Under the pieces are notes generated by a model. It was not told the DNA's origin, searched no databases, and saw nothing but the letters and a program-made list of their open reading frames with translations. Positions 36,562 to 46,292 of a stretch of 64,000 bases of DNA are shown in pieces. Position 1 is the stretch's first letter. Each line of letters opens with the position of its first letter. Both the position numbers and the translations under genes were made by a program. Source of the DNA: Candidatus Roizmanbacteria bacterium (GTDB lineage: Bacteria > Patescibacteriota > Microgenomatia > UBA1406 > GWC2-37-13); the NCBI GenBank assembly GCA_016215445.1, contig JACRJL010000001.1, positions 248,001 to 312,000 on the forward strand. Direction: 5' to 3'.

Positions 36562-38736
36562 TTAGAGAGTTATTGTGTCACCTGGCTTGATTCTATCTTC
36601 CAAAATTAATTTGGCAATTTTATCCTCGATCTCGTTTCGTATAACTCTTTCTAAGTTTCTAGCTCCGTATCGCGGGTTATACCCTTTCTTTAGTAGAGAT
36701 TTAATTGTTTCTTCGTCAATTTTTATCCTAACTTGATGTAGTTGAAAAACATCTTTGGAAAGTTCGTCCAGGATTTTCTCAGAAATCAATCTTAAAGTTT
36801 TATGGGAGAGTTGATTAAAAGTAATTACTCCGTCAAAGCGGTTTATAAATTCTGGTAGGAATATGCTTTCATCTTTGGCATTTGATGTAGCTATGATGAC
36901 GAGATTCTTACAGTCTATATGATGGCCAAATCCATCCATAAAGTAACCTTCATCAATTATAGTCAAGAAAATATTTAATAAATCTTTATCTGCTTTTTCT
37001 ATTTCATCTAAAAGTAGAACTCCATAGGGTTGTTCTCTTACGGCAGAGCTCAAAAGTCCTGGCTCACGACTATTGACGTCGCCGATTAAATGGGGGATGT
37101 CATATTTTGATTGATAGTTGGACATATCAAAACGAATAAGATATTTAGAGATATTGGGAATATTAGTGGAAGAAAAAAACACAGAAGCCACAGCTTTGGC
37201 AGTCGCCGTCTTCCCTACTCCGGTCGGACCCAAGAATAAAAAGCTTGCTAAAGGTTTTTTTCTTTTTCCTATTAACAAAAAAGAGCTTCTTAAGTTGGCA
37301 GACAGTTTACTTATTGCTTCTTTTTGTTCCATGACTTGAGAGGAAAGAAGTGCTTCCAAATGAAGCAGTTTTTCTTTCATTTGAGAACTGATTGTGGTTG
37401 GAATATGAGTTTTTTGAGAGAGAATTTCATCAATTATCTCTGGAGTTACTTTAGGAAAATTTTTATGATTAGGAGTTTTAGTTTTAGCATAAACACAGGC
37501 AGCATCTAAAAGATCGACGGTTTTTTCTGGAAAAGGAATGTAGGTTAGATAGAATTCGCTTTTTTCTATTGCATCTATTAGAGAATCATAGGGAATAATG
37601 ACTTGATGGTAGTCTTCAAAATCGAAAGTTTTTTCTAAAAGGATTTCTAAAGCCTCATTTTTGGAAACTTCGTATACATCCACTTTATTAAAAAGTTGGC
37701 TAATTTTTTCATCAGGTAGGACTTCTTTTTGATAAAAAAAAGGCGATGTAAGACCAATAAATTGGAGCTGATCAGTTTTAAAATATTTCTTCAAAGAAGT
37801 TGAAAAGTCTAAATATTTTTCAAAATCGTCAATAAACAAGATGATATTTTTTGCTTCAGCAGCCTCATCTAATAGTTCTTCAAAGAAGTTCTCTCTTTGT
37901 TTATGATCAACAAATTTATTGAGAATTTTTTCCATATTTAATTTCAGGATTCGTCTGTACATCAAATGGACATTCGTTTTACCTAAGTAAATTTTTTTCG
38001 CTAAAGCATCAATTATCGTATGTTTACCTACCCCTTCTTCTCCAACAATGATGACGTTAGCTTGAGTATTTTTGAGTAGGATTCGTTCTATTTCATTTAT
38101 TTCCTTTTCTCGGTTGACGATGTTGTTTATGTGGTGCAGATAAGATGAAGAAGCGAGATCAGTCGTATAGTCGTCAAGATTAGGAGTATAACCTACAGAC
38201 CAATCTCGAGCTAGAGGCGGGAAAGACAATAAATTGGATAATTTCCACCATTTGATCTTTTCGACATGTTGTTGATAGTATCTTTCGAACCAAGCTTCAA
38301 CCTTTTGCCTGTTCTCTTCATAGAGTAGATGATCATTTACAAATTTTACTTTTAAAGCCAATTTTTCTTCTTCCGATGATTTTTTTAGACGCATAAAAAA
38401 ATAAAGGAAAGGCTGAAGTAGAAAAAAACCCATTGCTATTAAGGGTAAAAAGATCATAAAAAGGGTTTGAAAGATAAAATAAAAAGAAATAATTGATAAC
38501 CTCATAAAAAAACCGATTACCTTTGAAATAAAATTGAAAGCGAACCGGTTCCCCCAATCAGAGAAAGAAAATCCTGGAGTGGTTTTCTTTACTGAAAGAT
38601 TTCGCCACGGAGAGAAAAGTGTTTTTAATAAAGCAGGTACAGAAAAAAAATAAGGTAAGAAAATAAAAATATTGATAACGAATTCTCCAAAATTTTTAAA
38701 GTTGTCTTTCAAAAAAGATAGTAAATTTCTCTTCAT
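36562..38736 (-). CDS. Membrane-anchored Clp-like double AAA+ ATPase
   Basis: 724 residues. The first 130 hold two to three hydrophobic segments (FVINIFIFLPYFF, LSIISFYFIFQTLFMIFLPL, GFFLLQPFLYFF) in place of the Clp N domain. First ATPase: Walker A GEEGVGKHT, Walker B-like ILFIDDFEKY (Asp where most have Glu). Second: GPTGVGKTATAKA, VLLLDEIEKA, and the sensor-2/ClpB small domain end GYNPRYGARNLER. No middle domain. Probably unfolds membrane or envelope substrates; ClpP contact loop not evident. Transcribed divergently from the ATP-grasp cluster. Confidence 0.85.
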   Translation of the reverse strand: MKRNLLSFLKDNFKNFGEFVINIFIFLPYFFSVPALLKTLFSPWRNLSVKKTTPGFSFSDWGNRFAFNFISKVIGFFMRLSIISFYFIFQTLFMIFLPLIAMGFFLLQPFLYFFMRLKKSSEEEKLALKVKFVNDHLLYEENRQKVEAWFERYYQQHVEKIKWWKLSNLLSFPPLARDWSVGYTPNLDDYTTDLASSSYLHHINNIVNREKEINEIERILLKNTQANVIIVGEEGVGKHTIIDALAKKIYLGKTNVHLMYRRILKLNMEKILNKFVDHKQRENFFEELLDEAAEAKNIILFIDDFEKYLDFSTSLKKYFKTDQLQFIGLTSPFFYQKEVLPDEKISQLFNKVDVYEVSKNEALEILLEKTFDFEDYHQVIIPYDSLIDAIEKSEFYLTYIPFPEKTVDLLDAACVYAKTKTPNHKNFPKVTPEIIDEILSQKTHIPTTISSQMKEKLLHLEALLSSQVMEQKEAISKLSANLRSSFLLIGKRKKPLASFLFLGPTGVGKTATAKAVASVFFSSTNIPNISKYLIRFDMSNYQSKYDIPHLIGDVNSREPGLLSSAVREQPYGVLLLDEIEKADKDLLNIFLTIIDEGYFMDGFGHHIDCKNLVIIATSNAKDESIFLPEFINRFDGVITFNQLSHKTLRLISEKILDELSKDVFQLHQVRIKIDEETIKSLLKKGYNPRYGARNLERVIRNEIEDKIAKLILEDRIKPGDTITL

Positions 38737-38765
38737 ATTATGAGTATAATAGATTTTGTATTTTT

Positions 38766-39746
38766 ATGAATAATAAAATTATAGTTGTACTTTATTCTGA
38801 AGCAAAGAGGAAGTATTTTTCTACTGAAGAGCATTATAAAACCGAACTTGAAGTTTTTCCAAGATCGAAGGTAGTAAAAAAAGAAATTGAAAAATTAGGT
38901 TATAAAGTGATACTTTTACCGGGTAATGCTAACTCTTTGATTAAACTAAAAAAAATTAAACCCTTATTGGTTTTTAATTTGGTAGATTCAGTCTTTGGTA
39001 AAGAGGAACTTATTCAAATAATTCCGGCGACTCTGGATTTATTTACTATTCCATATACAGGTACAGACGCAATAGGATTGTCAATTAATTCAAGTAAATT
39101 TTTGACAAAGGCAATTCTCAATCAGTCTGGCATACCTCAACCAAAATTTCAATTATTTACTAACAAAAATATTCGATTAGACAATAGTCTCAAATTTCCA
39201 TTAATTGTTAAGTTGAACGAATCACACGGAAGTTTAGAAATCAATCAAGACTCAGTGGTTGAAAGCGAAAACAAGCTGAGAAATCGGGTTGGTTTTTTGA
39301 TCGACAAATATCATCAGTCTGTCATTATTGAGGAATATATTAGAGGAAAAGAAATAACGGTTTTGATGATAGAAGATAAAGAAGAAAGTATTATTTTAGC
39401 CGAAGAAAGAATTTTTTTTAAAAAAGAAAAATATCCCTTGTATAGCTATGAAGCAGCTTGGGGTGAAAAAGAGATCTATGATTGCATATCCTATAAATTG
39501 AATGAAAAAATAAAAGAAGATGTGAGGAAGGCCTTTAAAATTCTTCAATTCAAAGACTATGCTAGATTCGAATTAATAATTGACAAAAATGGCAATCATT
39601 TTTTTATAGATCCTAATGCCAATCCTTCATTTGGACCTTATGGGACGACAAGCGGGCCCTTCGGTTATCTACTATTTTTGAACAAAATTCGCTTTGTTTC
39701 AATTGTGAAAAAAATAATAAATAATGTCTCTCGAAGATTTAAATAA
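38766..39746 (+). CDS. ATP-grasp ligase, D-Ala-D-Ala-ligase-like (first of three)
   Basis: 326 residues. Ddl-type N-domain (FNLVDSVFGKEELIQIIPATLDLF, PYTGTDAIGLSINSSKF), the ATP-binding lysine strand PLIVKLNESHGS, IIEEYIRGKEITV, and metal-site segment RFELIIDKNGNHFFIDPNANP. The usual D and E-x-N metal ligands read E and D-x-N, conservative changes that could keep activity. Ddl enzymes join two amino acids or similar carboxylate and amine using ATP. Closest neighbours are two further ATP-grasp genes, so a stepwise peptide or amide synthesis is plausible; substrates unknown. Confidence 0.75.
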   Translation: MNNKIIVVLYSEAKRKYFSTEEHYKTELEVFPRSKVVKKEIEKLGYKVILLPGNANSLIKLKKIKPLLVFNLVDSVFGKEELIQIIPATLDLFTIPYTGTDAIGLSINSSKFLTKAILNQSGIPQPKFQLFTNKNIRLDNSLKFPLIVKLNESHGSLEINQDSVVESENKLRNRVGFLIDKYHQSVIIEEYIRGKEITVLMIEDKEESIILAEERIFFKKEKYPLYSYEAAWGEKEIYDCISYKLNEKIKEDVRKAFKILQFKDYARFELIIDKNGNHFFIDPNANPSFGPYGTTSGPFGYLLFLNKIRFVSIVKKIINNVSRRFK

Positions 39747-39766
39747 AACCTCAATGTTAAATTCTC

Positions 39767-39794
39767 TTGACAAATAGGCAAAATTGTAGATAAT
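39767..39794 (+). promoter_or_regulatory. Promoter of the PGM1-like ligase gene
   Basis: TTGACA (39767-39772), 16-bp spacer, GATAAT (39789-39794). Predicted start about 10 bases before the ATG at 39812. The consensus -35 makes this one of the stronger promoters in the window. Confidence 0.65.
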
Positions 39795-39811
39795 CTTCTT
39801 AGTTGAAAAAA

Positions 39812-41260
39812 ATGAAAAAAAGAAATAAAAGAAGATCTCACAGAACTCCAAAAAAAAATTTAAAAAAAGTTTTTTTGAGAAAGCTTAAGAAAGAAAAAAA
39901 GGAACTTGTCATTTATATCTATAATGTTGTTGAAGATGAGTGGTCCTTTTTATCTGCTATTCAACCAATAGAGAAAAGATTTGAATTAATCAACGAATGC
40001 AATGATACATCTGAATGTTATCTTTTTGCCAACGCCAGTGAAAAAGAGTTTATTTACATTTCTCCAATAGAAATTTCCAACAACTTTAAAAATTATTTTC
40101 AATCGATTACAAATAATAAAAAAGTCGACATCTATGTCCCTCAAAAAAGAACTGGGCTTATTTGCAAAGATTTATATACGGATAAGCAGTTGTTTAGTGA
40201 TTTAATCCAGAAAGCAAAAAAATACAAAAAAGTGAAATTAATCAGTTATGCAACTTCTCCAGAATTTTTGGAATTAAAAGAAAGAATGATCCAGCTCGGA
40301 CTCAATGTTTTTACACCAGAGGCGCCGGAAATAGAGAACGCATGGACAGTCAATTTTTTCGGCAGTAAATCAGGTATAAGGCAGTTAGCCCAACAATCAA
40401 GAGCTGTAGAGCCTGATTTTATTATGCCCGAGGGAGTAATTTGCGTTGGAAAACTCGACGCCGCAAAAATTGCCGCCAACACTTATATAAGAGAAAAAGG
40501 AGTAGTGTTGAAGACAAATAAAGGAAGCGGTGGCCACGGCGTATTGATTTTTAGAGAAGGAGAATTGCCTAGAGACTATAAATCATGCGAAAAGAGAATT
40601 TATGAACTTCTATCTGAGGATGGTTATTGGGAGAGGTTCCCGATAATAATAGAAGAATTAATTAATGTGAACTATGAGGCTTTTGGCGCTTATCCGAATA
40701 TCGAATTTAAAATCCACAAAAATGGCAAGATAGACATGTTGTATTACTGCGTAATGATGGTGACAAAAGAAGGAAAATATTACGGACTTGATATTCACGA
40801 GGACGTCTTAAACGAAAGAACAGCGGCGAGAATTACTGATACTGGTTACTTCATAGCGGAAAAATATGCCGAAGAAGGTTACAGAGGTCATTTCGATATA
40901 GACATGATTGCTGGCAAAAACAGTCATATCTATGTTTGTGAATCCAATACTCGAAATACTGGAGGAACTGATATCTATAAATTAGTCTATGATCTTTATG
41001 GTGAAGATTTTTTCTCTGATATATATGTTCTTAATAGAAACGATTACAAATTTAAGTCACAGATATTTCCTTCTTTCGATAAAATAATAAACATTCTAAA
41101 ACCTATTGTTTATGACAAAAAGAAGAAGGAAGGAATAGTGCTTTCATCGGCAGCTCCGGTCAAGGATGGGCTTTTGTATTACACTGTTTTAGGAAAAAAC
41201 AAAAAAAGAGCTTACAAACTACAACAAGATATGTTTGACCTTCTGGACAAAATTAATTAA
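39812..41260 (+). CDS. PGM1-like ATP-grasp ligase with pre-ATP-grasp domain (second of three)
   Basis: 482 residues from the ATG at 39812; a TTG nine bases earlier is also possible. A very basic N-terminus (KKRNKRRSHRTPKKNLKK) precedes a pre-ATP-grasp domain (about 30-200; FFGSKSGIRQLAQ). ATP-grasp core: GVVLKTNKGSGGHGVLIF, PIIIEELI, and the metal-site segment HFDIDMIAGKN ... VCESNTRNTGGTDIYKL. The ENTR-TGGT arrangement resembles peptide ligases related to PGM1 of pheganomycin synthesis, a family known to couple peptides to varied amino acids. Its own promoter lies upstream. Confidence 0.7.
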   Translation: MKKRNKRRSHRTPKKNLKKVFLRKLKKEKKELVIYIYNVVEDEWSFLSAIQPIEKRFELINECNDTSECYLFANASEKEFIYISPIEISNNFKNYFQSITNNKKVDIYVPQKRTGLICKDLYTDKQLFSDLIQKAKKYKKVKLISYATSPEFLELKERMIQLGLNVFTPEAPEIENAWTVNFFGSKSGIRQLAQQSRAVEPDFIMPEGVICVGKLDAAKIAANTYIREKGVVLKTNKGSGGHGVLIFREGELPRDYKSCEKRIYELLSEDGYWERFPIIIEELINVNYEAFGAYPNIEFKIHKNGKIDMLYYCVMMVTKEGKYYGLDIHEDVLNERTAARITDTGYFIAEKYAEEGYRGHFDIDMIAGKNSHIYVCESNTRNTGGTDIYKLVYDLYGEDFFSDIYVLNRNDYKFKSQIFPSFDKIINILKPIVYDKKKKEGIVLSSAAPVKDGLLYYTVLGKNKKRAYKLQQDMFDLLDKIN

Positions 41261-41271
41261 TATATTTACTT

Positions 41272-42297
41272 ATGAAAAATATTGCCTTTCTTTATAACGT
41301 TCGTCATCATTATCCAGACCCAAAAGATTCAAAGACTCTGAAAGAGACTGATTTTGACGATCCAGAAACAACTAAATTACAGATAAAATATCTTAGAAAG
41401 TTAGGGTATACAGTCTTTCCGATTGAAGCAAATGAAAAAGCTTATCTAAAGTTGTACCGTCTAAAAAATAAGATTGATTTGGTTTTCAATGTCTCTGAAG
41501 GATTACATGGATCTGATCGAGAAGCGCAAATACCAGCTATATTAGAAATGCTTCAAATTCCTTATACTGGTTCTGCTCCACTTGCCCAGGCTTTAATGTT
41601 GGATAAAGCTAAAGCAAAAGAAATACTTTTAGAAAATAATATTTCAACTCTTCCTTTTTATTTATTGGGAAGAAATGACGTTAATTCTAATATTTCCTTT
41701 AAATATCCATTGATGGTCAAACCTGTGTCGGAAGGTTCTTCGGCAGGAATCACAAATAAAAGTGTTGTTAGAGATTTTGTTCAATTAAAAAAGCAGGTGA
41801 ATTATATTGAAAAAACATTTGGAGAAAAATCATTGGTTGAATATTATTTATCGGGAAGAGAATTTTCAGTTGGCATGGTCGGAAATCCTCCGAGGATATT
41901 ACCTATTTTGGAATCTGATCACTCGCTATTACCTAAAAAATATCTACCTTTTGATTCTCTTGAGGTCAAATGGTTTTTTGAAATAGAATCTAAAGGACAC
42001 GATCATCTAAAAATTCCTGCAAAAATTTCTGAATCTTTAAAACGAAAAATAGAAAAAATTTGTTATAGTCTCTGGAATGCCATTGGAATTAGGGATTGGT
42101 GTCGCATAGATATTCGTTGTGATGAGAATGAAAATCCTTATGTATTGGAAGTAAACTCACCACCAGGAATTACACCGCCAGAACACGATCCGGCTTGTTA
42201 TATTGTTAGGATGGCTCAGGCAAGCGGAATGGAATATGAAGATCTTCTTCAAGAAATAATTTATACTGCAGCTAAAAGATACGGTATAAAAATTTAG
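41272..42297 (+). CDS. ATP-grasp ligase, D-Ala-D-Ala-ligase-like (third of three)
   Basis: 341 residues. More canonical than the first: VFNVSEGLHGSDREAQIPAI, PYTGSAPLAQALMLDKAKAK, PLMVKPVSEGSSAGI (Lys and P-loop-like Ser-Ser), LVEYYLSGREFSVG, and metal ligands in CRIDIRCDENENPYVLEVNSPPG (RxD and E-x-N intact). The tail (EHDPACYIVRMAQASGMEYEDLL) fits Ddl. It could be the D-Ala-D-Ala ligase of cell-wall synthesis, but its pairing with two other ligases suggests a shared pathway. Starts 11 bases after the second ligase; ends one base before tRNA-Val. Confidence 0.78.
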   Translation: MKNIAFLYNVRHHYPDPKDSKTLKETDFDDPETTKLQIKYLRKLGYTVFPIEANEKAYLKLYRLKNKIDLVFNVSEGLHGSDREAQIPAILEMLQIPYTGSAPLAQALMLDKAKAKEILLENNISTLPFYLLGRNDVNSNISFKYPLMVKPVSEGSSAGITNKSVVRDFVQLKKQVNYIEKTFGEKSLVEYYLSGREFSVGMVGNPPRILPILESDHSLLPKKYLPFDSLEVKWFFEIESKGHDHLKIPAKISESLKRKIEKICYSLWNAIGIRDWCRIDIRCDENENPYVLEVNSPPGITPPEHDPACYIVRMAQASGMEYEDLLQEIIYTAAKRYGIKI

Positions 42298-42369
42298 TGG
42301 TCGCTGAGGGATTTGAACCCCCAACATCTTCGATGTAAACGAAGCGCTCTGCCGTTGAGCTAAGCGACC
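42298..42369 (-). tRNA. tRNA-Val (anticodon TAC)
   Basis: Acceptor GGTCGCT/AGCGACC, D-arm TAGCTCAACGGCAGAGCG, anticodon stem CTTCG/CGAAG enclosing TTTACAT (anticodon TAC), T-arm GGGGTTCAAATCCC. Discriminator A, no encoded CCA. Confidence 0.95.
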
Positions 42370-42382
42370 TGGCGTCCTTTTG

Positions 42383-42454
42383 TGCGTGCGGATAGAATCG
42401 AACTATCGCTCTGTTCTTTATCAGAGAACTGTTTTACCATTAAACTACGCACGC
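42383..42454 (-). tRNA. tRNA-Ile (anticodon GAT)
   Basis: Acceptor GCGTGCG/CGCACGC, D-arm TAGTTTAATGGTAAAAC, anticodon stem GTTCT/AGAAC enclosing CTGATAA (anticodon GAT), T-loop GTTCGATTC. Discriminator A. It precedes tRNA-Val by 13 bases on the same strand; the pair is probably co-transcribed. Confidence 0.95.
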
Positions 42455-42494
42455 TAAACTTTTAAAAATTATAGCATATTGTTAATAAGTTATA

Positions 42495-42500
42495 TATAAT
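42495..42500 (+). promoter_or_regulatory. -10 box of the MgtE/CBS-like gene (leaderless type)
   Basis: TATAAT followed by only AAAATC before the ATG at 42507, placing the expected transcript start at the start codon. Confidence 0.6.
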
Positions 42501-42506
42501 AAAATC

Positions 42507-43727
42507 ATGCTTTATTTTTCTGAAATAGTTGGGAAAAAGGTCTATACAGAAGATAAAATCCTCATAGGTAAACTTGAAGATCTCATCTTTTTAATTTCCG
42601 AAAACCCAATTGTGACAAAAATACTCGTGAGAAGTCTGGCAGACCAGGGACTGATCATTTCGACAGATTATTTGCAAAGGATAAACGACAACTTAACAAT
42701 TGAAAAAGAGTTCCTTTCTTCATACCTTGAAGAAAATGAACTTTATCTGGTTAAAAACCTACTTGATAAACAGATAATCGATCTTAAAGGAAATAAAATT
42801 GTTCGTGTCAACGATGTCGCTTTAAATCAAGATAAAGAAAAATTGACTCTTGCCGGAGTCGATATTGGTTTTTTGGGATTGGCCAGAAGGATTAGGATAT
42901 TTGGAGGCGATAACTTTTATAAGTTTATCAGAAGATTTAATCTTAAGATGACTTCGGAATTTTTATCTTGGGCTGATATCCAACCTTTAGAGTTAATCCG
43001 CGGTGAAGTAAGATTAAAGAAGCAAGAGGCAAAACTTCAGAAAATAAGACCAGAAGATTTGGCAGATTATTTGGAACAAACAAATGTCATCAATGCCCGT
43101 AAATTTTTGAAAATTCTTGATACGGAAAAAGCCGCTGAAGTTATTAGCAATTTAAATATAAATTATCAAACATCTTTATTTAAAAGTTTTCGAGCGGAAA
43201 AAGCCGCTAAATTTTTGACCTTTATTGATCCAGACGAAGCCGTTGATGTACTTCTGACTCTGCCAAAAAAAAAGCAAGATGAAATTATCGGTTTATTGAA
43301 TTCCGAAACAAAAGCCAATATAGAAAGACTTTTGGAATTTTCTAACAACCAGATCGGTCGACTAATCACTACTGAGTTTCTCTCGGTTGATCCAAATGAC
43401 AGTGTTCGTCAAGTTATAGATAGAATAAGAGAGAAAACAATTGATTTTTCTTCATTAGATTACATTTATGTCGTCAATAAAGAGAGAGAATTGGTTGGTG
43501 TTTTGAGTCTTCATGAACTTCTAATGCAAGATTTAGATACTCCTGTTTATAAATTCATGACCCAAAACGTCGTCGTTGTCCATTTTACCACTCCTGAAGA
43601 AATCGTTGCTAAAAAAATGTTAAAGTATAAACTTTATGCATTACCTGTAATTGATGAAAACAAACGAATCCAAGGATTGATTACGCTTGACGACATGAAC
43701 CCATTAATTTTAGATAAAATAAAATAA
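42507..43727 (+). CDS. Soluble MgtE-like regulator: PRC barrel, MgtE N domain, CBS pair
   Basis: 406 residues without membrane helices. N-terminal PRC-barrel-like halves (VGKKVYTEDKILIGKLEDLIF and KQIIDLKGNKIVRVNDVAL), then helical MgtE_N repeats (about 190-280, LRPEDLADYLEQ-type and FIDPDEAVDVLLTLP), then two CBS motifs (about 285-405). This is the cytoplasmic sensor part of MgtE Mg2+ channels without the channel. Such proteins may gate a separate transporter or sense nucleotides or Mg2+. The next gene follows after 3 bases. Confidence 0.82.
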   Translation: MLYFSEIVGKKVYTEDKILIGKLEDLIFLISENPIVTKILVRSLADQGLIISTDYLQRINDNLTIEKEFLSSYLEENELYLVKNLLDKQIIDLKGNKIVRVNDVALNQDKEKLTLAGVDIGFLGLARRIRIFGGDNFYKFIRRFNLKMTSEFLSWADIQPLELIRGEVRLKKQEAKLQKIRPEDLADYLEQTNVINARKFLKILDTEKAAEVISNLNINYQTSLFKSFRAEKAAKFLTFIDPDEAVDVLLTLPKKKQDEIIGLLNSETKANIERLLEFSNNQIGRLITTEFLSVDPNDSVRQVIDRIREKTIDFSSLDYIYVVNKERELVGVLSLHELLMQDLDTPVYKFMTQNVVVVHFTTPEEIVAKKMLKYKLYALPVIDENKRIQGLITLDDMNPLILDKIK

Positions 43728-43730
43728 CAA

Positions 43731-44555
43731 ATGAAGAAATTAATTGTTGTCGCTGATTTGGCTAATGATAGTTTGAGTTGTGCAGAAATAAAAATTGCCA
43801 CAGAAGGTTTTTTAAAAGACTCTAAAAACTCCAACATTAGTTTCGTCTCTTCTACCCCATCAACAATTCATACCGCTTTTTTGATAAATCAGTTAGTAGA
43901 GGACATAGAAATGTTTGGTTCACCCTTGGAGACTGTTATATTTCAAAATACCGATCCCAGACTTCACTCTAAAGAAAGTATTGATAGAGCCGCCGGAGCT
44001 AAACCACTAATTATAAGATTAAAGTCGGGAATCTATCTGATAGGTCCTAATTCAGGCTATGATTTTTCCATGATCAAATATAGGGTTGAGAAATTATTTA
44101 TATATAAAGGATTAAACGAAAAAGGCCAGTTTCATTCTCGAGATTTATTCTCAAGACTTTCAGCTCATCTTATGGATTATATGGAAGACGAGCTTGAACT
44201 AGAAGATATTGAAGTCGATGAAATTCCGAATTTATCAGGATACCATATAGGTCACATTGACAATTTTGGCAACATAAAAACGACAATTACCCGTGAGGAT
44301 TTTAAGGGCAAATATGAATTTGGGGATTTTATTAATATTAAAATCAATAAAACTGTAAAAAAAGCTAAATATGTCCCCAATTTATTCGGTGGTACTCCCG
44401 GTGAACTAGTTATATATCCGGGTTCTTCAGGTAAAAAAGATAATCGATACTTAGAAATTACTATTTGGCGACATTTTACCGAGGAAAAACCGACAACAGG
44501 TATCTTTGAATTTAACTTCCCGAAAATCGGGAGCGAGATTGAGTTACTTTCTTGA
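43731..44555 (+). CDS. Divergent SAM hydrolase / hydroxide adenosyltransferase family protein
   Basis: 274 residues. The two-domain DUF62 pattern is recognisable: NTDPRLHS in the place of VVDPGVG, YLIGPNSGYDFS for the PDNGLL loop, FHSRDLFSRLSAHLM for TFHGRDxFAPxAAHLA, and GYHIGHIDNFGNIKTTI for the C-domain. The early DFG..D segment reads VADLANDS. These enzymes use water to cleave S-adenosylmethionine to adenosine and methionine; several substrate-pocket residues differ, so the reaction is uncertain. Confidence 0.78.
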   Translation: MKKLIVVADLANDSLSCAEIKIATEGFLKDSKNSNISFVSSTPSTIHTAFLINQLVEDIEMFGSPLETVIFQNTDPRLHSKESIDRAAGAKPLIIRLKSGIYLIGPNSGYDFSMIKYRVEKLFIYKGLNEKGQFHSRDLFSRLSAHLMDYMEDELELEDIEVDEIPNLSGYHIGHIDNFGNIKTTITREDFKGKYEFGDFINIKINKTVKKAKYVPNLFGGTPGELVIYPGSSGKKDNRYLEITIWRHFTEEKPTTGIFEFNFPKIGSEIELLS

Positions 44556-44557
44556 AC

Positions 44558-44583
44558 AATTTAGTTTATTAAACGGGCTAGGA
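44558..44583 (-). other. 3' arm of the 16S processing stem
   Basis: The minus-strand trailer TCCTAGCCCGTTTAATAAAC... is complementary to the leader arm at 46182-46210 over about 25 bp with few mismatches. This would bring the two ends of the 16S precursor together for RNase III-type cleavage. It begins two bases after the stop of the SAM-hydrolase-like gene. Confidence 0.8.
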
Positions 44584-44635
44584 AAGTTTAAGGTCTTATG
44601 TAAGACCAATTTCTTTCATAAAGAAAAAAATTAGA

Positions 44636-46152
<1,517 letters not shown>

Positions 46153-46181
46153 AGTTTGTTGTCAGACGTATTCCGTCTGAC

Positions 46182-46210
46182 TCCTAACCCGTTTAATGAA
46201 ACTAAATTTA
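46182..46210 (-). other. 5' arm of the 16S processing stem
   Basis: Minus-strand leader AAATTTAGTTTCATTAAACG...GGA pairs with the trailer at 44558-44583. A separate local hairpin GTCAGACG-GAATA-CGTCTGAC lies between this arm and the mature 5' end. Confidence 0.8.
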
Positions 46211-46237
46211 TATTGGCAAGAAAAAACTGTCTCTAAT

Positions 46238-46248
46238 TTTCAAAGAGC
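46238..46248 (-). promoter_or_regulatory. boxA antitermination element
   Basis: GCTCTTTGAAA in the 16S leader matches the boxA sequence bound by NusB-S10 to prevent premature termination of rRNA transcripts. nusB itself is at 50652. Confidence 0.65.
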
Positions 46249-46256
46249 GGAATTTA

Positions 46257-46285
46257 ATTCTATATAACTATATTGAAAAAATCAA
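46257..46285 (-). promoter_or_regulatory. 16S rRNA promoter
   Basis: TTGATT (46280-46285), 17-bp spacer, TAGAAT (46257-46262), lying just after the mreB stop codon and upstream of boxA. Confidence 0.6.
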
Positions 46286-46292
46286 CCTCATA

